64,000 bases of DNA from Ampelomyces quisqualis (lineage: Eukaryota > Ascomycota > Dothideomycetes > Pleosporales > Phaeosphaeriaceae), in the NCBI GenBank assembly GCA_018398575.1, contig JAGTXZ010000018.1:3782001-3846000 (forward strand), in the 5' to 3' direction. Positions 10,629-21,079 of this stretch are shown here, in pieces (position 1 is the first letter of the stretch; each line of letters begins with the position of its first letter). The notes beneath the pieces are model-generated. The model was not told the origin of the DNA and did not search any database. It saw nothing but the letters and a program-made list of their open reading frames with translations. A program made the position numbers and the translations under genes.

Positions 10629-12545
10629 TCATGATGCAATGACTTCAACCCAACCCTCTCGATTGCGCTCCTCGTTCGACCCATCGCCTGCTGTGAGTTC
10701 CTTGGCCATTGCGTCCTTGGCGCCGCGCCGCCTGGCTCGTTCGCGCACGGACTTTTCTTCCTTTTCGCACTCGCGGATCGCTTCGACGACTTCGAGCTCT
10801 TCGAAGCGTGCGTCCTGGAGATTGAGCTTTTGCCATTGTGGGTGTTTCGGGCAGCGCTTCTTCAGGCAGACTGCCTCCTTGGCCTCCACCGAAGTGTCCG
10901 CCCCGTTTTCGACAGACATTGATGCCACTTGTTCTGGTGTTGGCGACAATGTGCTGAATTGGAACGCGGCGCGGCCGTGCTTGCCGTTCCGCCACTGCAA
11001 AAACTCGGCATCAGACCACGACAGCCGCGAGTCGTAGCCGCAAAACTCCTTCATCTTGATCTTCTCTCGCTCAGCGACACGCACTGCCTGCTCCTTGGCC
11101 ATGCTGACAAACTTTTCGCGGTCCTTGAGCACCTCAAGCCGATCATTGAGCTGTGACTTTTCCTTGTGCAGCGCAGTTAGTCGATCAGTCTCGCCAGCAG
11201 TGAACGTAAAGCCGTCAACGCCGCCGAAGCATGCGCGGTTCGGCGATGCGGTCTGCGGGGGCGTGAGAACGCCGGTGCCCAGGTTCTTGAAGGTCTGGAT
11301 GTTCGGGGATGCGTCGACGAGCGCTTTGAGATCCTTTGCACGCAGCACGCCTCCAAGCGGTGTCGGCTCTTCCTCTTCCCCTTCGTCCTCAGCCCTCCCA
11401 CCCTTCTTCTTGGCCTTCTTCGACTTGTCCCTTGTGCCGTTGGCGCCTTTCGCACCGGCGGTCCGCTGTAATTGCTCCGTCATGAACAGGGTGCCGCAAG
11501 CATCTGTGCAGTACTTGCTCTCGCGATCCTTGGCCAGTCGCGCAGGCTTTCGACAGCCGTCTCGGCGGCACATGGGCTTCCAGGTGGTGTGACCGCGCCC
11601 ACTCTCCTCGCACGACGGGCAGATGAACCTGTCGACCAGCTCCTCGTCGGCCTGCTTCATGTTGATGCAGTCGCCGTGGAACCAGTCGTCGCATCCGCCA
11701 TCGCAGCCAATCATCCACTTATGGTTGTCGGGCTTCTTGCAGATGCAGTAGAGATTGTGGTCTTCTGAGGACTCGGCGTCGTCGTCCGAGGCGTGTGCTT
11801 GCGAGGAGTTGTCGGGTGCGGGGGAGGATTCGAGGCCGGGCGTGCCTGCGCGAGAGCCCTTCTTTCTGCTTGGTTTCGAGGTGCGCGGGGTGGGTGTGAC
11901 GGAGCGAGCCGAGGCGTCTTCGGGGTCGAGCTTGCGCTTCTTGGACGGTTTCATCGCCTTGGCGGTGCCCTTCTTCTTGACGGCCGATGCCGAGGCGGGC
12001 GCGGGACGCTTCTTGGACGGCAGCACGGGGGCTTTTGGATCGCCGGGCGAGGGGACGCTCTCTGCGACGCTTGCGTTCCGCTTCGTGCGCAGGCCGAGGT
12101 CGGCGTGCTTGGCAATCTCCAGCGCCTTGAGCGTGTCCGGGTCCATGTTGTCGGCGGCCGGCGGCGATGGTGGTGGCCCGGCGGCGACGTGTGCGTGGAG
12201 CGCCGACGACAAGTCGCGGATCGGGGCGAGCACGGGGGGCGGCGACGACCGGGCCATGAGCGATTGCCGCCGCATGTGCTCCTCGGGCGACTGGGAGCCC
12301 TGGTGGTACTGCTCGAGCGTCGGCGAGTGCACGGCGGGCGGCGCGGCGGAGAAGGCGGCGGGCGAGGGCAGCTCGCGGGCGGCCGCGGGCGCGTACTGCT
12401 GGCCGCTGCCCAGCGTCGCCAGCGTCGTCAGGGCGTCGGCGGCTTCGTACGCCGGCGTCGGGGTCGGGGTCGGGTCCTGGGCGGCCATGGCGGGGCGGCG
12501 TTGCGAGGAGGCCCCGTGGTTGAGGAGGCTGCTGATGCTGCTCAT
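10629..12545 (-). CDS. spp1: COMPASS (Set1C) PHD-finger subunit Spp1/Cps40-like
   Basis: Histone-tail reader of the Set1 H3K4 methyltransferase complex; nuclear. Single exon, 638 residues. The open frame extends upstream to 12824, but I choose the ATG at 12545 because MSSISSLLN is a typical start and the upstream extension looks like translated 5'UTR. Residues 1-260 are low complexity (Ala/Pro/Ser and Lys-rich stretches, probable nuclear localisation). A PHD finger spans about 264-312: YCICKKPDNHKWMIGCD, then CDDWFHGDC and FICPSC. Next comes a second Cys-rich word (MCRRDGCRKPA... KYCTDACG) and a coiled coil near residues 450-490. This order, PHD then CXXC-like Cys motif then C-terminal helical region, is that of fungal Spp1. 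The neighbour Nse3 lies upstream on the same strand. Confidence 0.88.
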   Translation of the reverse strand: MSSISSLLNHGASSQRRPAMAAQDPTPTPTPAYEAADALTTLATLGSGQQYAPAAARELPSPAAFSAAPPAVHSPTLEQYHQGSQSPEEHMRRQSLMARSSPPPVLAPIRDLSSALHAHVAAGPPPSPPAADNMDPDTLKALEIAKHADLGLRTKRNASVAESVPSPGDPKAPVLPSKKRPAPASASAVKKKGTAKAMKPSKKRKLDPEDASARSVTPTPRTSKPSRKKGSRAGTPGLESSPAPDNSSQAHASDDDAESSEDHNLYCICKKPDNHKWMIGCDGGCDDWFHGDCINMKQADEELVDRFICPSCEESGRGHTTWKPMCRRDGCRKPARLAKDRESKYCTDACGTLFMTEQLQRTAGAKGANGTRDKSKKAKKKGGRAEDEGEEEEPTPLGGVLRAKDLKALVDASPNIQTFKNLGTGVLTPPQTASPNRACFGGVDGFTFTAGETDRLTALHKEKSQLNDRLEVLKDREKFVSMAKEQAVRVAEREKIKMKEFCGYDSRLSWSDAEFLQWRNGKHGRAAFQFSTLSPTPEQVASMSVENGADTSVEAKEAVCLKKRCPKHPQWQKLNLQDARFEELEVVEAIRECEKEEKSVRERARRRGAKDAMAKELTAGDGSNEERNREGWVEVIAS

Positions 12546-12923
12546 CGTCCGAGGCGGGAGAGAGAGGGCAGAGGGAGGAGGCGACGCGGGCGGGCGGGCG
12601 GCTGGGCTGGTGGCCAAAACCAAGAGCGGCGGAGCCGTCGAGGCTGGCCGTGACTCGCACCCGCTACCTATTCGCTGACCTGGGCCGCCACGCGCTGCAG
12701 CCTCCGCTGCCCATGCATCACGCTGCAGCACTGAGCAGACACGCCGGCCGCTCGTCGACGTGACGGTCCAATGATGCCACCGCAGCTCCACTCTGGGTGC
12801 CCTCGGCTTGCTCCGCCTCGACACATCTGCTGTCTACCAAGTCCACACCACGTCTCGACATGTCTACCAAGTCCACACCACGTCTCGACATGTCTACCCA
12901 GTCTACATAACCAAGTCGGCCCC
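12546..12923. other. Spp1 promoter/5'UTR and nse3 3' flank
   Basis: Contains the GC-rich leader of spp1 and a 30-bp tandem repeat at 12831-12906, listed separately. Nothing else seen. Confidence 0.5.
12831..12906. repeat. 30-bp minisatellite, 2.5 copies
   Basis: Two perfect copies (12831-12860 and 12861-12890) and a partial, slightly diverged third (to 12906). The unit begins TGTCTACCAAGTCC and ends CGTCTCGACA. It lies 18 bp past the nse3 stop codon and about 290 bp upstream of the spp1 ATG. Confidence 0.95.
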
Positions 12924-13947
12924 TCACGCCGGAGCGGGCGCGTGAAATGCATCCGCCACGTTCACCGTCCGCTCGATCGACTTCTCAAACGCGTCGTCGT
13001 CGTCGTCGCCCTCTGGCCCGTACACCGTCCTGACAAACTTGGCGAACCCCTCGCGTCCCACCTCCACCTTGCCGCGCGGGCCAACTATGTAGTCCACCGT
13101 CTCGTCGCCATGCGTCGCCTCCTTGATTCGCGTGATATACCCGTCTTTGGCCATGAGCGCCAGAGTCTTGTCCTTGGTGCCCATGGGAGTATTGCTGTCT
13201 GCGTTCATGCGTCTCAGGGCACGGTCCAGCTTGCCTTCTGCCATCATGCCCCCAGATATCGTTATGAGCGCGATGACCATGGTGTACAGCCCGACGTACG
13301 AGTCTTCGCGGTTGATTTCGTCCTCAGGCACTGCATGGGACGGGCCGACAATCTCGGGTATTCGATACTGCTCGGGGAGCATGGTCTGCAGTATCCACAG
13401 GCTGCTCGATTTGCTCTGCGACTCGGAAGCGGCAGCAGCTGCACGCGTTAGACCCGCCGACCAAGACGAACGAGGGAGCAGGCATACCGCGCTTCTGTCT
13501 CATCGTGATCTTCTCTGCCTTGGGCAGCTCCACAATTTGCATGCCAAACACATCCATGAGCTCAGCATTGGCGCGATGGAAGACGTCCTTGAATAGGCGT
13601 GTATGCGACCCCAGTACTGCCACTGTCAGCCAACCATAAACACACGCGTCCTGGTGCTCACCTTTTTCGTTGATGTCTTGCCGCTTCAGAGGTTTGCGTG
13701 CATACTCGCACGACAGAGCGTAACGGACCAGGCCTCTGGAAAGCTGCTCCAAGCTTCCGCTGCCCGTGTTCTGCTCTTGGTCCATATCCACGTCTTCATC
13801 TTCGTCTGGAGTCTCGTCCCGCCTTCTCCGCTGCGTTTGTGTGGGGGTGGGGGCGTTCTCTTCGGCTGGCTATGGCCACGTGAGACACCATGCGCTGAAC
13901 ATGCACAGCAGACTTACTATCCGCCGCCTGCCTGGCCGTGGAGGCAT
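12924..13947 (-). CDS. nse3: Nse3, MAGE-domain subunit of the SMC5/6 complex
   Basis: Non-SMC subunit that helps SMC5/6 bind DNA in repair; nuclear. Exons 13918-13947, 13662-13869, 13488-13616 and 12924-13438 encode 293 residues. The start MPPRPGRRRI is a 10-residue first exon. A short acidic/basic tail follows, then the MAGE homology domain: LSRGLVRYALSCEYARKPLK, RQDINEKVLG, FKDVFHRANAELMDVFGMQIVEL, and after the last intron LWILQTMLPEQYRIPEIV and YVGLYTMVIALI. Introns 2 and 3 are open in frame and were placed by the conserved junctions EK|VLG and QKR|AAAASE, each restoring family sequence. The C-terminal wing ends in an acidic stretch (GDDDDD). Divergent from AIM18, with 186 bp between start codons. 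Confidence 0.88.
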
Positions 13948-14133
13948 CTTGACTGTGTCGAGGTGGGTGGGATTACCGCAAAAACCTGAGTCGCACACTG
14001 CAGGGCTGAGACGCGTCGCACGCGACCAGAGCACCGCCGCGCTAATTCCTTGGCATCGACATCATGCCGAGCTGGAAGGCTCATGCCATAAGGATGACCA
14101 ATATCGACCCAACCTTCACCCAATGCGCCCGCC

Positions 14134-15492
14134 ATGAACGTCCTACGCCTTGCCGCTCGGCGGCCAGCACTCCCATGTCTGAACACGCCATCCACTCCTC
14201 TCCGTGGCAAACCCCAACTCCGCAACGTCTCCAGATATGCCGGCCCAAAGACAGAATACCGTCCCAGCGGCATGGGTCATGCCAGCGAGGAGTTTGTCTC
14301 AGTCCACCGCGCGGAAGCCATACGTAGGGCGCACCTCATCCGCAGGCGGAACTGGCTCGCGCTCGGTGCTGCACTGTCCATGATTGCGCCCATCGTCCTC
14401 GTCCGGTTGTGGGATGTACCTTTGGAGCAAGACTTGAAGAAGAAGAACGAGGATGCAAGTCGTGGAATCATAGACATGGTCGTGGGCCCGCCAACCAAGA
14501 CTGATGCTCCGCACAAGGCTGCAGAGGAGTTCCAGGGCAAGAAGGTGGTGGTTGCAGCGGGAGACAAGGTCATTGCTGCCCCAGTGGACGCAGAGAACCC
14601 ACAGGCATCGGATCTCGATGTGATTGAGCTGGTCGAGACAGGCACTTCATACGTACCCTACTTCCCCCGCACTATCCGTCTTCCCAACGACACCGCTGGT
14701 CCCGAGCAAGTGGGCACCGACGCCGAGTACCAGCTTCTCGGTCTGGGCATCCGCAAAGTCTCCTTCCTCCGCGTCCAAGTCTACGTCGTGGGTCTCTACG
14801 TCAAGACTGCGGATATCGGCACCTTACAAAACCACCTCATCAACACCGTCAACACAACTGCCTCGGCCCTCATCCCCGGCGAAAAGGAACATCTCCGCAA
14901 ATCCCTTCTGGACCCCGAGCAAAGCAACAAGATCTGGGAAGCCATCTTGTCGAAATCAGGCACAGGTGCTGTCGACATGGCAATCCGCGTGGTACCCTGC
15001 CGCGGCACAGATTTCAAACATCTCCAGGATGGCTGGATGCGTGGCATCGCATCTCGAACAGACGAGGTCCGCCGCAAACAAGCGGATCTCTTGCGCCAAC
15101 AAGCCGTGGAGAACAAGTCCATTGCACTCCCCAAGCCCGTCGAAGAGAATGAATTTTCCGACGAATCTTTCGGCCTCGCTATGAAGGAGTTCAAGAACAT
15201 GTTCCAAGGAAAGGGCAAAGCGCCGAAAGGCAGCGTCATCATCCTCACGCGGAACAAGGAAGGTGTACTGGGCGCCATGTATCAGCCAACTGTGCAGAAA
15301 GATACCAAAGAGAAGATGGGGAGCACGACGCGCTTGGGCGAGGTCAAGGATGCAAGAGTGAGCAGGTTGGTTTGGCTGCTGTACCTCGGTGGTCAGAATG
15401 TCAGCAGTGAGCCCGCAAGACAAAGTATTGTAGACGGATGTATACATATTACTGAACGCCCGGTGGGAACTGTTGAAGGCATGGTCCAGTAG
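14134..15492 (+). CDS. aim18: AIM18-like mitochondrial chalcone-isomerase-fold protein
   Basis: Altered-inheritance-of-mitochondria family; molecular activity unclear. Single exon, 452 residues. Residues 1-60 are Arg-rich and acid-free at the start (MNVLRLAARRPALPCLN), a mitochondrial presequence. About 72-90 (WLALGAALSMIAPIVLVRL) is a membrane segment. The chalcone-isomerase-like domain starts near 165 (GTSYVPYFPRTIRLP) and includes EYQLLGLGIRKVSFLRVQVYVVGLYV and the late GSVIILTRNKEGVLGAMY. This matches the usual fungal architecture of presequence, TM and CHI-like domain. Shares a short bidirectional promoter with nse3. Confidence 0.9.
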   Translation: MNVLRLAARRPALPCLNTPSTPLRGKPQLRNVSRYAGPKTEYRPSGMGHASEEFVSVHRAEAIRRAHLIRRRNWLALGAALSMIAPIVLVRLWDVPLEQDLKKKNEDASRGIIDMVVGPPTKTDAPHKAAEEFQGKKVVVAAGDKVIAAPVDAENPQASDLDVIELVETGTSYVPYFPRTIRLPNDTAGPEQVGTDAEYQLLGLGIRKVSFLRVQVYVVGLYVKTADIGTLQNHLINTVNTTASALIPGEKEHLRKSLLDPEQSNKIWEAILSKSGTGAVDMAIRVVPCRGTDFKHLQDGWMRGIASRTDEVRRKQADLLRQQAVENKSIALPKPVEENEFSDESFGLAMKEFKNMFQGKGKAPKGSVIILTRNKEGVLGAMYQPTVQKDTKEKMGSTTRLGEVKDARVSRLVWLLYLGGQNVSSEPARQSIVDGCIHITERPVGTVEGMVQ

Positions 15493-17171
15493 ATGAAATC
15501 CGTACCAGCGTGTATCCATGCACCATGACCAATATCCCTCGCTCGTCCCTTTTCCCCTCGCCAGTCAAACCCCATACATCCAACCCATCCTGAACTCATC
15601 CAACCCTTCCCCCCCTCCCCTCACACCCCCCAACCTCGCCTTCTCCCTCCCCACAAATCCCAATCCTCTTCCTACCCGCACTCCCCCGCAATCCATCCCA
15701 CCACCACCCCACCCAACCCCCACCTCCTCACCGCCAAACAACAACGAAAAAAGAAAACAAAACTCCAACATTCGACGATTCACCGTGCGCGGTACGGACG
15801 TACTTGAAAATCCTTCCCTCCGTTTCCGCCGAACGACTTGACGTCTCGTCCCACGGCAACTATTCGTTGCGAAAATTTTGGTTCGAAAAGTATTTAGCTG
15901 GCAGATAGTCTCTGTGGTAATTCTGGGGGAGGAGGGGGATAACGCCATTCATAGCACGAAGGATTGACTTTGGCGGCTCTATATTTTTTGGACCAGGGAT
16001 AACAACGATACCGGTCGTGGTCAGGATAAACAGTGGAATGAGTAGCTCTTCTCAAAGCTTCGCTGGTAGCAGGTGGTTGGTGGGACAGAAAAGCGAGTGA
16101 AGAGCATCTTCGATTGCGGCCTACGCGTGGGGTCGAGACAGGGACATGACTGCGGACAGTCTTCTCCGTTGATATCCACCACCTTGAATTGGTTCAGAGT
16201 TTCCAGAACATCAGATTGTCGTCTAGCAGCCCCACGTTGCAGTCGGCCCTTCTCCTCTGTACCCCAGACGCCACCACGCCACCAAGCCTCGAGGTATAAG
16301 CATAAGCGTCTTAGGCTCTTAGGTAGACATCTCGTCCTACCAACATGCTTGGAGTCATTTATTTCTAAAATTCCGATATGCTCCCTTATGTACCGCGCTC
16401 ATTTTGCTGACATGGGCTGCTGATAGTCACGGTCAGCTGCGGTCAGTCGTCGATCACAAGTGGGCCGGATAGTTGTGTAGCTACGTCAGAAACCACCAGG
16501 TTAGAATGCGATTGAGATCCACCATGGGAGAAAGATGCCGCCTTCACAAGCGGGAGCGGAGAGCGCCACCAGCACCTCCAAACTCACAAAACCAAGCCAA
16601 ATTTTCGTTTCTTACTCTTTCCACAAGTTTACACTCTGCTCTAGACTTCACCGACGTTTCCTTGACCCTTTCATCGCAACATGGACGTTCACATCATACC
16701 GCTCGCATCCACGATCACCGCTCCACCCCTGTCCCAATGACGTACCTCCCACCTAACCACTTCAAATACCGGATGCAGCCGGGCGCTGATAGAGTGCCAC
16801 GTTGTCACAAGTGCAATACGTGATGGGCTAGTACTCCTGGAAATAAGCTCTGACAAGCAATGTGATCTGCGGCTCTGCATGGCAATGCGGTGGAGGGTTG
16901 AGAATGATTTGTGATGGAGATGGAAGGGTTAAGGCCAAAAGAGACAATGTGTGTGGGTTTGAAAAGTAAGCTGTGCGCTCTTGCTTTGGGGTGAGACTCC
17001 AATCCGCCCTCGACGTTTCTGGACAACTTTCGCCATTGTCAACCCGTCCCTGCCAACAAAGCCTTTCTTCCCCCGTCGTCTTCCAACCTCACAAACAGTT
17101 ACTCTCCACATCTACATCCACATCCACATCCACATCCACACCCACATCCACCCCAACGTCCTACTGAAAAA
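15493..17171. other. Gene-free interval with C-rich tract and hexamer repeat
   Basis: 15595-15735 is an almost pure pyrimidine/C-rich tract on the plus strand. 17106-17151 is a CCACAT-type hexamer repeat in the probable 5'UTR of the next gene. Short ORFs (16073-16423, 16473-16823) are unsupported. Confidence 0.5.
17106..17151. repeat. (CCACAT)n microsatellite in 5'UTR
   Basis: Imperfect run of CCACAT/CTACAT hexamers, about seven units, ending 20 bp before the ATG at 17172. Confidence 0.85.
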
Positions 17172-18064
17172 ATGGCAAAAATATGGGGCCTCGACCTCGC
17201 AGACATGTCCTGGTCCAAATTCTCCCACACCTACATGTGGCACAACACAGACTACCACCTGCGCCGCACGAAATTCATCCTCTACCAATGCGCCATGATC
17301 CTATGCGTCGTGAGCGAGAGCCTGGGGACAGCAGCATTATCCGGTAACCGCGATGCCCATGCCCATGCCCATGCCCACCCAAAACCAGCCTGCTAATCCC
17401 ATTCTCGAGACTACGTCGATCAGCAAGATTTCCTCGCGGCACAACATGCAGCTGCGTACGTGCACAACAACGCGTTTATCGGCATCGCATCTTTCAACAT
17501 CTTTGTCGGGATCTACGTCGCCACCATCTTTGGCAGCGCGTTTTTCTTCGACTTGTTCTGGCCTGAGCGCGCGGAATCTGCTGCTGTGAAGATTGCGTGG
17601 AGAGTTTGTAGTGTGCTGGCGTGTGTGTTTACGCTTGCGTGTGCGCTGGCATATACGTACTTGGTTGCGAGTCAGAGCGCGTATGTGGCGGGTGTGGACA
17701 AGGCGACGGCACAGCGGGATTTGGACATGTACGGGGGGAGTCGGTTGCAGTACAGGAAAAATGGGAGGGCGGTTGCGAGTGTGGTGTTTTTGTGGTTGGG
17801 CACGGTGTTTACGTTTGTCAGGTGGGTTGTTCTTCTCTTCTCTGAATTTGGACTGCATGCTCATGGTATGACAGCACGTATCTTCTCTGGCACTCGCTCG
17901 CGCATATCGACGCTCACGGTCCCAAGTCCACGCACGCACGTACTCGCGATGAGGCGGACCAGTCGGTCACGGAGAAGCCGGTTGATGACGGTAGTATTGC
18001 GGAGTCGACGGTCGATGGCACGGCACTTACCCAGGCACATGTCGACGAGGAACGCGCTGTGTAA
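17172..18064 (+). CDS. Fungal multi-pass membrane protein of unknown function
   Basis: Exons 17172-17343, 17410-17821 and 17875-18064; 257 residues. Translation begins MAKIWGLDLADMSWSKF and shows about four hydrophobic segments: FILYQCAMILCVVSESLG, FNIFVGIYVATIFGSAFFF, ACVFTLACALAYTYLVAS and VASVVFLWLGTVFTFV. A hydrophilic C-terminal tail rich in Asp, Glu and Thr follows. Intron 1 uses a GAG acceptor, supported by frame and by continuity S|DYVDQQDF. Intron 1 also carries a short (ATGCCC)n run. The layout resembles small fungal tetraspan proteins, but I recognise no named domain and assign no function. Confidence 0.75.
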
Positions 18065-19158
18065 TATTATTTGACCTAGCGACAGGCAAGTTGCGATGTT
18101 GAGTACGCCTGAGGTGAGACTCGCCTGCACGTTTTTCTTTGTAGCATTACTAGCAGTCGATACCCTGGTATAGATGTAGCGTGGAAGAAGTTTCTGCTAT
18201 AAATCTCCGTATTCTTCAACCCAAAAGATATTTTCCCCATGAATTTGCGCCATGAAGCATGTTACCGTCCATCAAGTCAAGATCCCAGCGCCCTCCATCT
18301 ACCTTCCAACTCCACCACCGTCTCTTATATAGATACACTTTCCGCAACGAACACAACCTCTTATTCACAATACAACAAAGCCGCCTCGCATCATCCCATC
18401 ATCCCTTTTCCCATCAATTCTACATATCCCTACCTACACATCAACCACATGCCACTCTTAACATCAACCTTACCTCTACCCCTACCTTTGCTCTAGGCTC
18501 ACTTACTGACTTCCTTTCCCTACTCCGTCCACATCCCACACACTACACCCCACCCACCCCGCACCCATCCACAGCTGGCATACCAGTCCCCAACACAAAA
18601 GCGCTGCGCGCTGCGCGCTGCCCGCGTAGCTAGGTACTGTAGCTAGTATATACACGCGCGCAGGGGGACTCTGTACCTAGCTTGACCAAACGCGCCGGGG
18701 AGGAAGCGGCGATGTAAAGATGAGAGGAGCGCGATGTAGGGACGGTAGACAGGGTAGTAGGATAGCGGTTGTGATGGGGGTAAAGTGTAGAGAGAATTGC
18801 TGGAGAAGGATGAGTTTCTGTCAAGGATGTGTGGGGTTGGGTGCCTTGGTTCTATCTGTATGTGGATAGGTTGGGCTGGCTTGGAGGAAGATGGACGACT
18901 TGCGAGTTTTGTACGATCTTGTGGTACGGTATGTTTTTGCTGGTTGGGTAGGTCTTGGGGTGTAGGAGTTGTGTGAGTGCGCAGATGTGCGTAGCGATGA
19001 TTGAACAAATGAGTAAATAAAGAACCAGACAAATAGACAGACGGACAAACAAACAAACCGCTTTCTACAGTTGGCTATATATATACATTGGTCTTGACGA
19101 GACAGAGATAATAACAGACGTTACTGTACACACTCTAAACAACTACTGTACTACTCCG
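18065..19158. other. Gene-free interval left of the transposon
   Basis: No supported gene. 18240-18560 is C/T-rich, 18600-18622 contains a short GCGCTGC repeat, and 18960-19090 becomes AT-richer toward the transposon. ORFs on the minus strand (18643-19056) look like translated purine/pyrimidine bias. Confidence 0.45.
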
Positions 19159-19339
19159 TACGGAGGAGCATTTCAAAAGTCTGTTCCCCCCCCCGGTCAA
19201 CGCACAGAGCAGATACAGGGGTAGATACATGGGTATAGGCCCGAATGAAGGCCCGAATAATAAATCAAATATTTTCTTGTGTGACTGACGTCCCCTCTCT
19301 CCTCTACTCTTTATTTACTCCTCTTTGTTTAATACTTTA

Positions 19340-20623
19340 ATGCCTGTTTTTGACCTTGCTACCCGGGCCTTGATTATAGCCTACAAGGCTAATAGGAAGT
19401 TAAACAATGAGATTACTGGTATCACGGGTGCTCAAAAGCGTACAATCAATTTGATATACGCTAAGGCAATTAAGAGAGGCTTTGATCCTAGCACAAGGCC
19501 TTTAAAGTTAGAGAATAAACACGTTAAAGACGCACCAAGATCTGAGAGGCCATCTAAACAACAGGAGGCCTTTAAAAAGGTTGTAAACCTTGTAAGAAGA
19601 GATAGATATAGCTAAGAGAAAACCTGTACTAATATTGCGGGTGATCTTAGTCAAGATAGGCTAGATATCTTAGCTTCTACAGTCTGGAGAGTGCTCAGAA
19701 AAGCAGGATTTAAGAAGACAAAGCCAACGAGGAAACCTAGATTGACGAAGAAGATGAAGGAGGAGAGGCTTGCTTAGTGCCTCGAGCATCAGGAGTGGAC
19801 TCTTAAGGAGTAGAAGAATGTGATTTGGAGTGATAAGACTGCTGTTGTACTCCTTTACTGACGTAGAGGGTATAGGATCTAAAGAAAGAGTACTAAGGCT
19901 GTTGTTAAGAGCTGTATACGTGAGAGATGGAAGGGCTATTCTAAGTTTATGTTCTGGGGTTGTTTTACATATGAAAAGAAAGGACCTTGTCACTGTTAGA
20001 CGCCTGAAACAAAGCAAGAGAAGGAATAAGCAATACAAAAGATTGATTAATTAAATAAAGAGTTAGAACCTTTAATAAAAGAGAAGTAGGAGCTTAAAAT
20101 AGGAATAGAGAGGCTTAGTTTACGTACAAAGCCAGGCAAGAAACCTGAATAGAAATAGAATTAAAAGCATGGCAAGTTAACACGAGGCAAAGGCTCTAGT
20201 ATTGACTAGTGGCGTTACTAGTTAATTATTATGAAGCTAAAGTTAATTCTATTTGCTAAGGAGTGTATAAAAGACCAGCTAGGTACTCTTATTTAAGAGG
20301 ATAAAGCACCTGCTCATAGCCACTACGTTCAACAGATTGTATACAGTTAGGAGAAGGTGGCACAGCTCCTTTAGTGTAGCAATTCACCTGACTTAAACGC
20401 TATTGAGCCTTGCTAGTTTTGGATGAAGAGATCTACAACAAAGAAAGGAGCACCAAAGAGTAGACCTCAGGCTATCTGGGCATGGGAACAGTGTTAGAAT
20501 AAGCTGCCTCAAGAGAAGATACAGGGCTGGATTGAACAGATCCTAATTCACATTCAAAAGATTATTAAGTTGGAGGGAGGCAATGAGTACAAAGAGGGCA
20601 AAAATGTACGTAGAACTGATTGA
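19340..20623 (+). pseudogene. DDE transposase, RIP-degraded
   Basis: Reading one frame from the ATG at 19340 to the stop at 20621-20623 gives 427 codon positions with 19 internal stops and no frameshift that I can find. The frame still shows a helix-turn-helix-like N-terminus, WSDKTA (first catalytic Asp), FMFWGCF, EDKAPAH (second Asp) and SPDLNAIE (third acidic residue), followed by an RxxAIWAWEQ... NKLPQEKIQGWIE tail. This is the DDE endonuclease type common in Dothideomycetes. The stops are TAG or TAA, plus one TGA, at positions where Gln, Trp or Arg would fit, as C-to-T (CpA) mutation would produce. This points to RIP rather than random decay. Family assignment is from memory of related proteins. 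Confidence 0.9.
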
Positions 20624-20880
20624 GATCACGATCAATATCATGATCAAGATCACGATCAATATCACGATCAAGATCACGATCAATATCACGATCAAGATCA
20701 CGATCAATATCACGATCAAGATCGATATCTATCACGATCAATATCACGATCAACACCACGATCAGTATCACGATCAACACCACAATCAGTATCACAATCA
20801 ACACCACAATCAGTACTCCGTATCACGATCAACACCACGATCAATACGGAGTACGGAGTATCACGATCAAGATTGAGATC
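20624..20880. repeat. 24-bp GATC-rich minisatellite inside the transposon
   Basis: Begins right after the transposase stop. Four near-perfect 24-bp units (20624-20719), each built of four hexamers of the form NNATCA, are followed by a diverged section with CACCACGATCA/ACACCACAATCA variants. Three copies of TACTCCGTA/TACGGAGTA are embedded at 20814-20860. Confidence 0.9.
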
Positions 20881-21079
20881 GACAGCTATCGGGCCGATAG
20901 ACCCCTGTATCTGCTCTGTGCGTTGACCGGGGGGGGAACAGACTTTTGAAATGCTCCTCCGTATAGTAAATGTACATGTACTAGTATTCCACATACTATA
21001 CAACATAAACCAATACACATTTTTTTTTCACGTGTAGCCTTGTGGACTAGTAGGTATCAGGCTGACGGCAGGGGAGGTT

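Larger units (their letters stand above)
19159..20963 (+). mobile_element. Tc1/mariner-superfamily DNA transposon, inactive
   Basis: The element proper is 19161-20961 (1801 bp). It has terminal inverted repeats of about 62 bp starting CGGAGGAGCATTTCAAAAGT at the left (19161-19222) and matching in inverse orientation at the right (about 20901-20961). They differ mainly by one base in an internal C run (9 versus 8). It is flanked on both sides by the TA target duplication (19159-19160 and 20962-20963), diagnostic of Tc1/mariner insertion. It carries one degraded transposase (19340-20623) and, between that and the right TIR, a GATC-rich minisatellite. TIR integrity contrasts with a coding region full of stops, so the element could at best be mobilised in trans. 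Confidence 0.93.

Noticed and set aside
11755..12678. 307-codon plus-strand frame opposite spp1
   Set aside because: Antisense shadow of the GC-rich, low-complexity N-terminus of Spp1.
20565..20807. Minus-strand frame of alternating VLIVIL and DIDRDL repeats
   Set aside because: Translation of the 24-bp minisatellite, not a gene.
20624..20880. CRISPR-like regular repeat
   Set aside because: Eukaryotic DNA, no spacers; units are contiguous and degenerate, so a minisatellite.
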